DNA from: Streptomyces sp. WZ-12
Lineage (GTDB): Bacteria > Actinomycetota > Actinomycetes > Streptomycetales > Streptomycetaceae
Length of the DNA stretch: 64,000 bases
Assembly: GCF_028898845.1 (NCBI RefSeq)
Contig: NZ_CP118574.1
Span: 8,481,001-8,545,000 of the forward strand
Direction of reading: 5' to 3'
The position numbers were made by a program, and so were the translations under genes. Below the pieces are notes generated by a model. That model had not been told where the DNA came from. It was given only the letters and a program-made list of their open reading frames with translations, and did not search any database. Of the stretch, positions 12,583-20,293 are shown piece after piece; position 1 is the stretch's first letter, and every line of letters begins with the position of its first letter.

Positions 12583-13914
12583 CCCTCCCGTCCCTCGCCG
12601 CACCCGCGGCGGGGGACGGCTGCGGGCCCGGCCGCCGTCCGACGGGGCGCCGGGCTGCCGGGGGCGCGCCTGGTACGCGGCCCGGTATGCCGAGGCCGAC
12701 ATGCCGAACTGCTTCTTGAACATCCGTTGGAAGTGGCTGAGTTCGCGGTAGCCCACATGGCGGGCGATGTCGGTGACCGACGTGCCGGTCTCCCGCAGCA
12801 TCCGCTGCGCCTCCCGCAGTCGCAGCGCCGTGACGAAGTCGATGAACCGCCAGCCGGTCTGCTCCTTGAAGCTGCGGGAGAAGTGCCACTGGCTCATGTA
12901 CACGGTGCGCGCGACCCGGCCCAGCGTGACGTCGCTGTCCGCGTAGTTCTCCCGCAGGAACCCGATAGCACTGCGAATGCTCGCCGACAGTTCGAGCCGA
13001 TCCGGATCGGGCAGCTGGCCAGCCGGCCCGGACTCCGGGTCCGTGTCCGTGTCCGGGCCCGGCGCGTCGCGCACGGCGGGTGGTGCCGCGCGCCGTTCGA
13101 CCAGGTGGACGCGCTGGCCGGCGTGCCGGTAGCCGGGCAGGGTACGGATCAGCTGGCACGGCGGGCAGATCTCGATCCCCGCTGGACCGATCGTCACCCG
13201 GCAGTCGTGCAGCCAGGGCTGCACGCGGGGCCAGACGAACCGGGCAGCCTCGCTGTACAGTTCCGCGGTCAGCAGCCGCCCGGCGCGGTCCGAGATCTCC
13301 CGCCACAGCGGCCCCGGCAGCGTGACGGGCAGCACCGCCGCGTCCGCCCTGGCCGCCCACATCCGCTCGATCCCGATCTGCCCGGGGTCCAGCGCCAAAA
13401 CGAGCGCGCACAGGCCGTCGTAGACCCGCCGGTGCACCCGGCGGTCCAGGCGGAGCGTGAACAGGCCGCCGACGACGTCCCCGTCCGTGTGCCGGCCGTC
13501 GAACACCACCACCTCGGCCGGCTCCAGGGCGGTGCCGGCGCTGAAGTACGTGGGGAAGTCCGTGATGCCGAGCAACTGCGCGTTGTAGTACGCCACCAGC
13601 TCGCTCAGGGAGTTGCGCCGGTTGTTGAGGAACACCGCCGCGCTCAGCCCGGTTAACTCCACGCTGCGCGCGAGGGCACGGTCCGGGTCGTCCGTCAGGT
13701 ACACGGCGCTGCGCCCGTTCGCCAGCGCGTGCTCCGCGATGAGCAGCGCGCCCAGTGTGGCGTCGCTGCCCGGCGGAAGGTCGAGCTCGATGTCCACGGC
13801 GGCGGCCCGGACCAGATACCGGTCGAGGACGTCCTCCGCCGTGCCGGGCTCTCGTCCCCCGAGCCGGTTCGGGAGTGGCGCTACGTGCCGGGCGACTCCC
13901 CGGGAAGCGGCCAC
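11104..13914 (-). CDS. AraC-family regulator with degenerate helicase-like N-domain, no natural stop
   Basis: Recognisable protein runs 13914 to about 12670 (about 415 residues). The C-terminus (about 313-413) is a double-HTH AraC domain: VTLGRVARTVYMSQWHFSRSF and SVTDIARHVGYRELSHFQRMF. The first 280 residues resemble the RecA-1 lobe of an actinobacterial SF2 helicase: PPGSDAT (47-53) where GSGKT is expected, VVVFDGRH (136-142) where a DEAD/DDAH box is expected, then FVWPRV and LPGYR. The frame then stays open, antisense to the amidohydrolase, to 11104, and no frame has a stop before 12536. GTG 13914 is chosen because GGAGGG precedes it. Codon 87 is TTA (13654-13656), implying bldA control. 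It is likely the pathway regulator of the pap operon. Confidence 0.75.
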   Translation of the reverse strand: MAASRGVARHVAPLPNRLGGREPGTAEDVLDRYLVRAAAVDIELDLPPGSDATLGALLIAEHALANGRSAVYLTDDPDRALARSVELTGLSAAVFLNNRRNSLSELVAYYNAQLLGITDFPTYFSAGTALEPAEVVVFDGRHTDGDVVGGLFTLRLDRRVHRRVYDGLCALVLALDPGQIGIERMWAARADAAVLPVTLPGPLWREISDRAGRLLTAELYSEAARFVWPRVQPWLHDCRVTIGPAGIEICPPCQLIRTLPGYRHAGQRVHLVERRAAPPAVRDAPGPDTDTDPESGPAGQLPDPDRLELSASIRSAIGFLRENYADSDVTLGRVARTVYMSQWHFSRSFKEQTGWRFIDFVTALRLREAQRMLRETGTSVTDIARHVGYRELSHFQRMFKKQFGMSASAYRAAYQARPRQPGAPSDGGRARSRPPPRVRRGTGGSGPAAALAAPLRLVPVVARIVGGGRCRRPHRHGIGGPGGAYRGPPERGEDLGHGAGHPADHDRADRGGGGDVGQRVALDGDQVGDPAGLHRAQQVPVAQRAGGVAGGGAQGLVWGEAVLHQCPQVLVDADADVVQRGVRAAHHQSAGPLHPEQGVHHAPGQPAVEVGLRPGVPGAVGLRHQTPVLPVGIQHPGALVVDQRPVADEEFGGEDGRGGDPHPTRRQHLHGVLRHVDAREAQGAGVAQSVPAAGVFHPVETGVGGRVEIVRGDRDAHGVGPAHHPLFVPGRQPHIGLEQVVLQPLRAVQLPLQLLRGHRGAHAVVRRPGAVERFPGAQVPGADPGTGRHRLPVLDHLVGGVAGRPAGGHAVGEPEPALAVAPLLAAHVPVVVRVDQAGQHGQVRGVHHVRAPRAGRARGDGLDASVPYHHVRGGAQLLGGAVPQGTGPYDDGLADPGRAVGEVGGDGARGAPVEADRAQQPVGQVEQDAAVAAERQ
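12588..12619. terminator. 14-bp stem hairpin ending the pap operon
   Basis: Arms 12588-12601 and 12606-12619 pair over 14 positions with one G-U wobble around the loop ACCC, six bases after the amidohydrolase stop. There is no T-run, as is usual in Streptomyces. It lies between convergent genes and could work on both strands. Confidence 0.7.
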
Positions 13915-13943
13915 TTCATGCCCTCCGTGCACGTGCCTCGGAG

Positions 13944-13964
13944 GCCGCACGTCTGCCGTGCGGC
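13944..13964. promoter_or_regulatory. inverted repeat upstream of AraC-type regulator
   Basis: GCCGCACG-N5-CGTGCGGC, a perfect 8-bp inverted repeat, centred about 40 bp upstream of the chosen GTG start of the regulator. It is a candidate autoregulatory operator. Its position overlaps an alternative start at 13950, which is one reason to prefer 13914. Confidence 0.45.
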
Positions 13965-14356
13965 CAACGGATATGCGTTCTTCCGAAGGCGGTGCGGTGC
14001 CACGTGGTCAAGGCGGCCCTCTCGTTCCCCCTGTGGGGCATGCCGCAACGAGCGCCCGGAACCGCCGGGACATGATGCGGTGGCTTCCCCCGAATCCCCC
14101 TGGCGCTGTCCGGCCCGCCGGCCGATGCCCCCTTCGAGAGGGGATGACACCATCGGTCCCGTCGCGGCGTCAACCCTCTCCCGGCCCCGCACCTTCAGCG
14201 ATGCCGTTCTCCACCCCGGGGCGACACTACTCGGCACCGGCGCACCCACACGCGCCGAGTCGCCCCAACTCCCGCCGTTCCACAGAGATTTGACGACGCA
14301 CCAGCACGACACACCGGCGCGACGGCCCGACACGACGACCCGAGTACGACGGACAA
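13965..14356. other. gene-free stretch, about 390 bp
   Basis: No reading frame here has family similarity or a plausible ribosome site. It lies between the regulator and two gene relics and probably is promoter plus decayed sequence. Confidence 0.5.
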
Positions 14357-14494
14357 GTACGAGTAGAACCCCGACCCGCTCTTGCGCCCCAACCGCCCCG
14401 CGTCCACCATCCACTGAAGCAACGGCGGCGCGGCGTAGAGCGGTTCCTTGTACTCCTCGTACAGGCTGACGATGCGGGCGACTGCCGCCCTGAC
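14357..14494 (-). pseudogene. relic: C-terminus of 3-hydroxyacyl-CoA dehydrogenase
   Basis: Read on the minus strand, about 46 codons give ARIVSLYEEYKEPLYAAPP followed by LLQWMVDAGRLGRKSGSGFYSY. This is the characteristic tail of 3-hydroxybutyryl/3-hydroxyacyl-CoA dehydrogenases (GRLGRKxGxGFYxY). Nothing upstream of 14494 continues the family and the stop codon after the final Tyr is gone. It is the stump of a gene whose body was lost, probably with the transposon whose relic follows at 14582. Confidence 0.75.
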
Positions 14495-14581
14495 CTGTGG
14501 ATTTCGGCCTCGTTCGGGGCTTACGGGACGCCCAGGGATTTCTCAGAGACATTTGGTTGTGGATCTTGCCCCGATGCCACA

Positions 14582-14889
14582 CTCGTGCGGCTCGCGAAGT
14601 TCCGCCGGCGGATCGAGCACGACCACCGCGAGCTGAAACAACCCCCGGGACTGGCCCACTTCAAGGCCGAACCTGGCGAGGCCGGCGCCACCACACCACC
14701 CTCGCCTCCGCCGCCCACGCCTTCTACACCCTCCAGCGCATGGCCCGAGCCCCCAAAGGAACGGCGCCAGCCCGACCCTCTACCGGATCGTCCGCGAACT
14801 ACAGACCCTCCCCACCACCTGGACCGGCGCTACCCCACCAGTCATCGCGACATGTCCGCACTCACATCAACCCGACCAAACACCACTAA
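14582..14889 (+). pseudogene. relic: C-terminus of IS701-type transposase, frameshifted
   Basis: The first part (14585 frame) reads AKFRRRIEHDHRELKQPPGLAHF, and the second (shifted frame) reads GRTWRGRRHHTTLASAAHAFYTLQR. Joined, they match the end of IS701-family transposases, where an IEHDYRELK segment is followed by HFEGRTWRGW. One base is missing near 14662-14665. The first roughly 300 codons of the enzyme and both terminal repeats are absent, so it is dead. Confidence 0.82.
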
Positions 14890-14951
14890 TGATCAAGCCA
14901 GTTGAGGCGGGCCCCACAGGCGCGGCCACTCATCGACCGACCTGGGCGCCG

Positions 14952-15359
14952 TCACCTCACCTTCGACCACAGCAGTAGCGCGCCGCCCACGAAGGTCACG
15001 GTTCCGAAGACGCAGAAGGCGAGCACGCTGCCGCCTGCGTAGCCGTCGGTGGCCATTCGCTGAGGCTTGGCCGGATCGTAGAAGACCGTGACTGGCGTAC
15101 CGGGGCGAAGTCTTGCGGACCGGCTTGTCTCGAACGAGGACCTGGTCTCCACCAGTTGGCCGTCGTCGGTCCGGTACTGCACGACTGGATGGTAGGACGT
15201 CCCCTCACCGCTGGAGTTCCGGTCCAACCGGATGACGGTGCCGGACGTCCGCGACCCGTTGCGGCGTAGCGATCGCCTCTTGTACAGGCTCCCGGCGCCC
15301 GCGCCGCCGAACACCGAGCCGAATGCCATGACGGATACCGCCCCCGCTATGGGCCCCAT
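14952..15359 (-). CDS. DUF3592 membrane protein
   Basis: 135 residues with a hydrophobic segment near the N-terminus (GPIAGAVSVMAFGSVFGGAGAG) and another at the C-terminus (LAFCVFGTVTFVGGALLLW). Between them is the soluble DUF3592 pattern: SGTVIRLDRN, YHPVVQYRTDDGQLVETRS, and the hallmark PGTPVTVFYDPAKPQRM. Function is unknown. ATG 15359 is preceded by AGGAGAGGAGG, far better than an upstream alternative at 15395. It is probably monocistronic. Confidence 0.85.
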   Translation of the reverse strand: MGPIAGAVSVMAFGSVFGGAGAGSLYKRRSLRRNGSRTSGTVIRLDRNSSGEGTSYHPVVQYRTDDGQLVETRSSFETSRSARLRPGTPVTVFYDPAKPQRMATDGYAGGSVLAFCVFGTVTFVGGALLLWSKVR

Positions 15360-15637
15360 GCCCCCTCCTCTCCTCCTCGGCTGCGTTCTGCACACGTCGT
15401 GCGTGGCCGGTCCGTGACCTCACACGTACAGACGTGGCGCGGGAGCCAACAGTTTCCAACAGCCTCTCGAAAGGCCCTTTCAGACGTCCCATCAGAATCC
15501 TCCTACCCCGGTCAACTTGACCTTCGCAGGTCACCAGGCACTCCTGCATTTTCCCGAACGTCATCCACGGGCAGCAGCCGTGAATCTAGGTTTACTGTCA
15601 AGGGAGTTGACGTTCCTCGGCTTCGGGAGGATGGCCT

Positions 15638-16486
15638 ATGACAGCCGTGCACGTGACCGTGTGGGATGACCGCGACCGGGGCGGAGGAGGCCGGGCCCCG
15701 ACAGCTTCGAGAGCGTCGGCGGTCGCTGCCGCCCCCGCCCTCTTCATCCACAACATCTTCACCTGGGGCAGCGACTCCGCGTACGGATTTGCCGGGCAAC
15801 GGCCGCTCGCGGACAGCCGGCGGCTGCTCCTGATGGATCGCCGGGGTTACGGCGACAGCCCGGACACCGCGCGCAGCGACTTCGACGTTGACGCCGAGGA
15901 CGTCGTGGAGGTTCTCGGCGCGGGGGCCTCCGTTGTGGGGCTCGACGGCGCCCACCTCGTGGGGCACGGGAACGGCGCCGTCGCCGTGCTCATCGCCGCC
16001 GCGCGCCGGCCCGACCTCGTCCGTTCCCTCGCCCTCATCCAGCCCTCCGCCTTCACCGCCGCCGCGCACCATCCACGCGTCGCCGAACTCCTCGACCGGG
16101 TGTGCGACGGCGTCCCGGGCCTCCCCGACGGCATCACGCCGGAGCAGTATCTGCGCGCGTCCACCGAGGGGTTGGGGATGGCGATGCCGGAGCCCACGTC
16201 GCGCCGGCTCCGTGCCGTTGCCACCTCCATGGGGGAGCGGCCCATCTGGGAGGCGGAGATCCCGCTGGCGGCGATCCGGGGCGCCGCCCTGCCGGTTCTG
16301 GTGATCTGCGGAACCTGGGAGCGCGCGCCGGCGGCGTACCGCGAGCACGTGGGGCCTCCCCTCATGGCCGTGGCCGAGTCCCTCACGGACTCCCTCGGGG
16401 GCCGTCTGCTGCGGGTGCCCGGGTACTACCCGCACACCCAGGAGCCCGCCGCCGTCAACGCCGCCCTGCGGGAGCTCTGGGGCTGA
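15638..16486 (+). CDS. alpha/beta-hydrolase fold protein lacking the nucleophile Ser
   Basis: 282 residues. Fold landmarks are the oxyanion strand ALFIHNIFTWGSD, LLLMDRRGYGDSP, the nucleophile elbow, a cap region (about 140-190), LPVLVICGTW and a C-terminal histidine in GYYPHTQEP. At the elbow, however, the sequence is LVGHGNGAV (about residues 107-115), where the GxSxG serine is replaced by glycine; the codons (cac ggg aac ggc) are unambiguous. It may therefore be a non-hydrolytic member, such as a ligand-binding protein or a cofactor-free lyase/oxygenase, or a decayed enzyme. The rest of the frame is intact, which argues for selection. Confidence 0.83.
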   Translation: MTAVHVTVWDDRDRGGGGRAPTASRASAVAAAPALFIHNIFTWGSDSAYGFAGQRPLADSRRLLLMDRRGYGDSPDTARSDFDVDAEDVVEVLGAGASVVGLDGAHLVGHGNGAVAVLIAAARRPDLVRSLALIQPSAFTAAAHHPRVAELLDRVCDGVPGLPDGITPEQYLRASTEGLGMAMPEPTSRRLRAVATSMGERPIWEAEIPLAAIRGAALPVLVICGTWERAPAAYREHVGPPLMAVAESLTDSLGGRLLRVPGYYPHTQEPAAVNAALRELWG

Positions 16487-16687
16487 CCCAGTGCCGCAAC
16501 GGCTACGAGCCCCGCGCGGCTCAGTGTTGACCCGGCCGCAGTCGGTCTCAACTTCGAAGCCCTCGTCATGAAGAACGTCGTCGATGACCGCCCGCTGTCC
16601 GAGTAGCCCCCAACGAAGCTGGGCGGGGCGGCCGTGCGGCCCCCGCGTGCAGTGCCTGGCTGGGCGCCTGGCTGGCCGCTGGCCGTG

Positions 16688-18478
16688 CTATGGGGTGTTG
16701 GGGGCATGGGTGGGGGCGACGGGTAGGACGAGGTCGGCCTCGGCGGCCAGTCGGCGGTCGTGGGTGATCAGGAAGGTGGTCCGGTCGGCGGCCAGTCTCC
16801 GCAGTGGTTGGAGCACCCGTTGCGCCGACGCATCGTCAAGTCCCGTGGTGGGCTCGTCCAGGATCAGTACCGGGGCGTCGCGGACGAGGGCCCGGGCGAT
16901 GGCCAGGCGTTGACGTTGCCCGCCGGAGAGCAACCGCCCGTTCGCGCCGACTTCGGTGTGGTAGCCGTCCGGGAGACTGGCGATGAAAGCGCCCAGGTCG
17001 GCGTCCTCCGCGGCGCGTTGGATCTCCTGCTCGGTGGCGCCGGGACGGCCGTAGGCGATGTTCTCCCGGATGCTGCCGCTGAACACGAGGGTCTCCTGCG
17101 GGACCAGGGTGACGGCGTCACGCAGGGCGGGCAGTGGCAACTCCGCGATGTCCTGGCCGTCCAGGCGGATGGTCCCGCTGGTCGGGTCGTAGAGGCGCAG
17201 CAGGAGCTTGGCGAAGGTGGACTTGCCCGCCCCGCTCGGGCCGTCCACCAGGACGAGTTGGCCGGGCCAGGCGGTGAAGGTGAGGGTGTCCAGGATGGGT
17301 CGGCGAGTGCCTGGGTAGCGGAAGCCGACCCGTTCGAAGGAGACCACCCCGCGCGGGCGGGGGCCGGGCGGGGCGGGCGTGATGTCCGTGCGGTGCCTGG
17401 CGCTGAGCAGGGCGTGCGGGTCGTGCCGGTCGCGCACCGTGGGCGCGACGTCGAGGACTTCGAAGACCCGCTCCGCCGCCGAGGTGCCGGAGGCGAGCGC
17501 CATCTGGAGCGAACCCAGTGACTGGATCTGCGGGTAGAGATAGCCGAGGTAGGCGGCGAGTGCCAGCAGTCCGCCCAGGCTGAGCCGCCCGGCGGAGATC
17601 TCCCAGGCGCCGGCGGCCACCACGCCGAGTACGCAGACCGTCTCCACCAGGGAGGCCAACGGCTGGTAGGCGTAGGAGAGTCGGTACTGCCGGATGACGC
17701 TGTGCATCCAGTTGACGCTTTCCCGGTGTACCTTCGCGCTCTCGGTCGGCTGGCGGTTGTACGCCTGCACCAACGGCATGTTGGCGATGCTCTCCGCCAA
17801 CACGGAAGTGAGCACGCCGTTGCTGTCCCGCTCGGCGCGGGAGGCGACCCGGATGCGCCCCGCGAACGCCTTGGTACTCAGCCAGAACAGCGGCGCGGCG
17901 GCGAAGCAGATCAGGGCCAGGTCCCAACGGATGTAGAGGGCCGCGCCCGCGAAGAAGACGATGTTGGCGCCCGCGGTGAGCACGGTGACGGGTGTGCCCA
18001 CGACCAGATGCTCCAACTCGTCCACGTCGGAGGTCAGTCGTTCCACCAGGTCGCCCGTCGGCCGATTTTCGAAGAAGTCGGGGGAGAGCCGCTGGACGTG
18101 GTGGAAGAGTCGGTCCCGCACCCGGCGCAGGAAGTGCTCGCCGACCCAACTCTGGGTGTAGCTCGCGACGAAGGTGCCGAGACTGCCCACCACGGAGAGC
18201 GCCAACCACACCCCGGCGGGCGCCCAGACCCCGCCGAAGTTGCCCGTCACCAGAACGTGGTCGGTGAGGTAGTCGAATACCTGGATGGTGCCCACCTCAC
18301 ACGCGGTGGCGAGGAGCGAGGCGGCCAGGACGAGCAGTAGACGCCAACGCCAGGTACGGGCCAACGGCCACAGTCGACGGTACGCGGTATGTGCGGAAAG
18401 TCGGGCCCGCGAGCGTCGCCCCGAGGTTTTCTGGCGCGGCTCGGAAACCAGGGGAATGAGGAGAGTGTTGTCGCGCAT
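16688..18478 (-). CDS. ABC exporter, fused TMD-NBD half transporter
   Basis: 596 residues. Six membrane helices (about 40-310) precede an ATPase with GPSGAGKST (Walker A), PQETLVFSGSIRENI (Q-loop region), LLSGGQRQRLAIARAL (signature), VLILDEPTTGLD (Walker B) and ITHD (switch His). This is the MsbA/LmrA-like exporter architecture; it acts as a dimer. A frame extension to ATG 18544 exists, but neither start has a strong ribosome site. It is divergent from a tiny basic peptide gene at 18873, so peptide export is possible but not shown. Confidence 0.9.
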   Translation of the reverse strand: MRDNTLLIPLVSEPRQKTSGRRSRARLSAHTAYRRLWPLARTWRWRLLLVLAASLLATACEVGTIQVFDYLTDHVLVTGNFGGVWAPAGVWLALSVVGSLGTFVASYTQSWVGEHFLRRVRDRLFHHVQRLSPDFFENRPTGDLVERLTSDVDELEHLVVGTPVTVLTAGANIVFFAGAALYIRWDLALICFAAAPLFWLSTKAFAGRIRVASRAERDSNGVLTSVLAESIANMPLVQAYNRQPTESAKVHRESVNWMHSVIRQYRLSYAYQPLASLVETVCVLGVVAAGAWEISAGRLSLGGLLALAAYLGYLYPQIQSLGSLQMALASGTSAAERVFEVLDVAPTVRDRHDPHALLSARHRTDITPAPPGPRPRGVVSFERVGFRYPGTRRPILDTLTFTAWPGQLVLVDGPSGAGKSTFAKLLLRLYDPTSGTIRLDGQDIAELPLPALRDAVTLVPQETLVFSGSIRENIAYGRPGATEQEIQRAAEDADLGAFIASLPDGYHTEVGANGRLLSGGQRQRLAIARALVRDAPVLILDEPTTGLDDASAQRVLQPLRRLAADRTTFLITHDRRLAAEADLVLPVAPTHAPNTP

Positions 18479-18872
18479 AAGGGCACCGACGATAACCCAT
18501 GAAAATGCGGTTCCCTGGTTAATGCAATTCTCATGAAGTTTCACACAGTCTCATGGAGTGGGTGTGCTCGACGGCCTTCTGTGAAGGTCGCATGAGGGAG
18601 ATGTGGGCATATTGGTGCAGGTCAGGGCCGTGCACGTGCCCATCCGCGCCTCTTTGGATTCACAGGTTCGCGGCTCCGGCACACAGCCTGTTCATATATT
18701 TCCTGGTGAGGGCGATGTGGCTGTCGCGCTTTTCTGTGAACCGGCCAGGGTGTGCGGCGATCGCGGTCGAATTCCCTTGCCAAGGGCTTGTAGTGTCCTT
18801 CTCGTTGCTGGAAATCGGCAACGACGAAAAGCACGGCGCGCATCCTGCGCCGCGAGAAAGAAGGAGCCAGTC
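18479..18872. promoter_or_regulatory. divergent intergenic region, ABC exporter / small peptide
   Basis: About 390 bp of noticeably lower G+C than the surroundings (for example tatatttcc near 18695 and aattctcatgaagtttcac near 18530). It should hold promoters for the exporter and the peptide gene. No protein-coding frame was convincing. Confidence 0.4.
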
Positions 18873-19013
18873 ATGGCATTTCTCAAGCTGAACCCGCTCG
18901 CCCTCCGCGAACACCGTCGTCCCCGGCCGAAGAAGGACGCGTGCAAGCCGCACCCGAAGCACCACCACGGTCGGCACCACGAGTTCGGTCTGCCGAAGAA
19001 GCAGGCCCGCTAA
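18873..19013 (+). CDS. 46-residue His/Lys/Arg-rich peptide, unknown function
   Basis: Starts MAFLKLNPLALREHRRPRPKK, then DACKPHPKHHHGRHHEFGLPKKQAR. About nine His, many Lys/Arg/Pro and a single Cys; no signal peptide or membrane segment. A canonical AAGGAG lies 7 bases before ATG 18873, better than most sites in the window. An out-of-family upstream extension of the same frame is ignored. A strong hairpin follows at 19136. The hydrophobic N-terminus plus basic tail and the exporter on the other strand allow ideas such as an exported or metal-binding peptide, or a RiPP-like precursor, but no maturation enzyme is adjacent. Confidence 0.7.
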   Translation: MAFLKLNPLALREHRRPRPKKDACKPHPKHHHGRHHEFGLPKKQAR

Positions 19014-19046
19014 GCAAGGCCGCTAAGCAAGGCCGCTAAGCAGGTC
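19008..19046 (+). repeat. three 13-bp tandem repeats over the stop codon
   Basis: The unit CGCTAAGCAAGGC occurs twice exactly and a third time with two changes, beginning at the final codon of the small peptide gene, so that three TAA codons appear in series. It looks like slippage duplication of the gene end. Confidence 0.75.
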
Positions 19047-19135
19047 CGCTGACACCGCACCGCCTTGCGGGCACGTCACAGGCATCTCGTGGGCGCCTCG
19101 TAGGTGCTGCGAGGCGGGGCTGTCACGGACACGGA

Positions 19136-19174
19136 CAGGGCGGGGACGTCGCATCCGGCGGCGTCCCCGCCCTG
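19136..19174. terminator. 13-bp perfect stem hairpin
   Basis: CAGGGCGGGGACG (19136-19148) and CGTCCCCGCCCTG (19162-19174) pair perfectly around a 13-base loop, between the small peptide gene and the acyltransferase. A T-run is lacking. Confidence 0.65.
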
Positions 19175-19311
19175 CCGCGTTCCCCGCGTGCAGCGGTGCC
19201 TGGCGGCGAGGGGTGGCTCATTTGTCACTCTCCCCGTGATCCCTACCAACAAGTAGCGTGCCTCGGCACAAGGTTCGCCAGGCACGGGGGAGTGAGGGAG
19301 GAATCGCTGCG

Positions 19312-20112
19312 GTGCTCTACGCGTTCGTCAGGGCCGTGCTGTTGGTGCCGTTGTTCCGTTGGCTCTTCCGACTGCGGGTCGAGGGGATGGAACACATCCC
19401 ACAGACAGGGCCGGCAGTCATCGCGGGGAACCACCTGTCGTTCTGTGATCAGTTCCTGACGGTGACGGTGACCCGGCGCAAGATCACCTACCTGTGCAAG
19501 AAGGAGTACTTCACCGGTCGGGGCCTCAAAGGCGCACTGACCCGCGGCTTTTTCCGCGGCTGCGGGCAGATCCCGGTGGACCGCTCGGGCAAGGAAGCGG
19601 GACAGGCCGGGGTCGAGGCGGGCCTACGGGTGCTGCACTCGGGCGAGTTGCTCGGCATCTTCCCGGAGGGGACGCGCTCGCACGACGGGCGGATGTACAA
19701 GGGCAAGGTCGGAGTGGCCATGATGGCGCTCGAATCAGGCGCGCCCGTGATCCCCTGCGCGGTGATCGGCACGTTCGAAGCACAGCCGGCCGGGCGGCGG
19801 TTGCCCCGTCCGGCACCGCTCACGATCCGCTTCGGGACGCCACTGGACTTCTCCCGGTACGCGGGGATGGAGGAGTCCCGCGAGGTGCTCCGGGCGGTCA
19901 CGGACCAGATCATGTACGCGATCATGAAACTGTCGGAGCAGGAGTACATCGACAGGTACGCCGCCGAGGCGAAGGCCGAAGCGACGAGCGGAGCGACGAC
20001 CGGAGCGACGACCGGAGTGACGACGGGGGCGCACGCGCAGGGAACGGCGGCGCGGGAGGGCGACCCGACGAAGGCGCCCCGCAGGCCAGTTGCCGCCAAC
20101 CAGTCGAACTGA
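19312..20112 (+). CDS. 1-acylglycerol-3-phosphate acyltransferase (PlsC-like)
   Basis: 266 residues with the four acyltransferase blocks: NHLSFCD (HX4D, about 41-47), GQIPVDRSG, FPEGTRS (about 121-127) and a VIPCAVIGT block. It moves an acyl chain onto lysophosphatidic acid at the membrane, or onto a related acceptor. A hydrophobic N-terminus (FVRAVLLVPLFRWLF) anchors it. The start is GTG 19312 with GGGAGG upstream. The tail contains ATSGATTGATTGVTTGA, a short low-complexity repeat. Confidence 0.88.
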   Translation: MLYAFVRAVLLVPLFRWLFRLRVEGMEHIPQTGPAVIAGNHLSFCDQFLTVTVTRRKITYLCKKEYFTGRGLKGALTRGFFRGCGQIPVDRSGKEAGQAGVEAGLRVLHSGELLGIFPEGTRSHDGRMYKGKVGVAMMALESGAPVIPCAVIGTFEAQPAGRRLPRPAPLTIRFGTPLDFSRYAGMEESREVLRAVTDQIMYAIMKLSEQEYIDRYAAEAKAEATSGATTGATTGVTTGAHAQGTAAREGDPTKAPRRPVAANQSN

Positions 20113-20293
20113 CCCTTCCGGCCATTTCCGTAGCACCGGGCCCGTGAGCCCGCCCGCTACACCTCGGCGTGGCGCGCACCGCATTGCGCACGTCACTGCG
20201 TGCCACGCCGAGACCGTCTCCTCGATCCACGGTCGACGGCGCACCGGCCGGGGCTCAATTACGCCCTGATGGTGGCTGGTTGCCCTCACTACG

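Noticed and set aside
14195..14356. Extension of the dehydrogenase relic as a 75-codon protein
   Set aside because: Similarity ends at the GFYSY tail; the downstream codons are unrelated and cysteine-rich.
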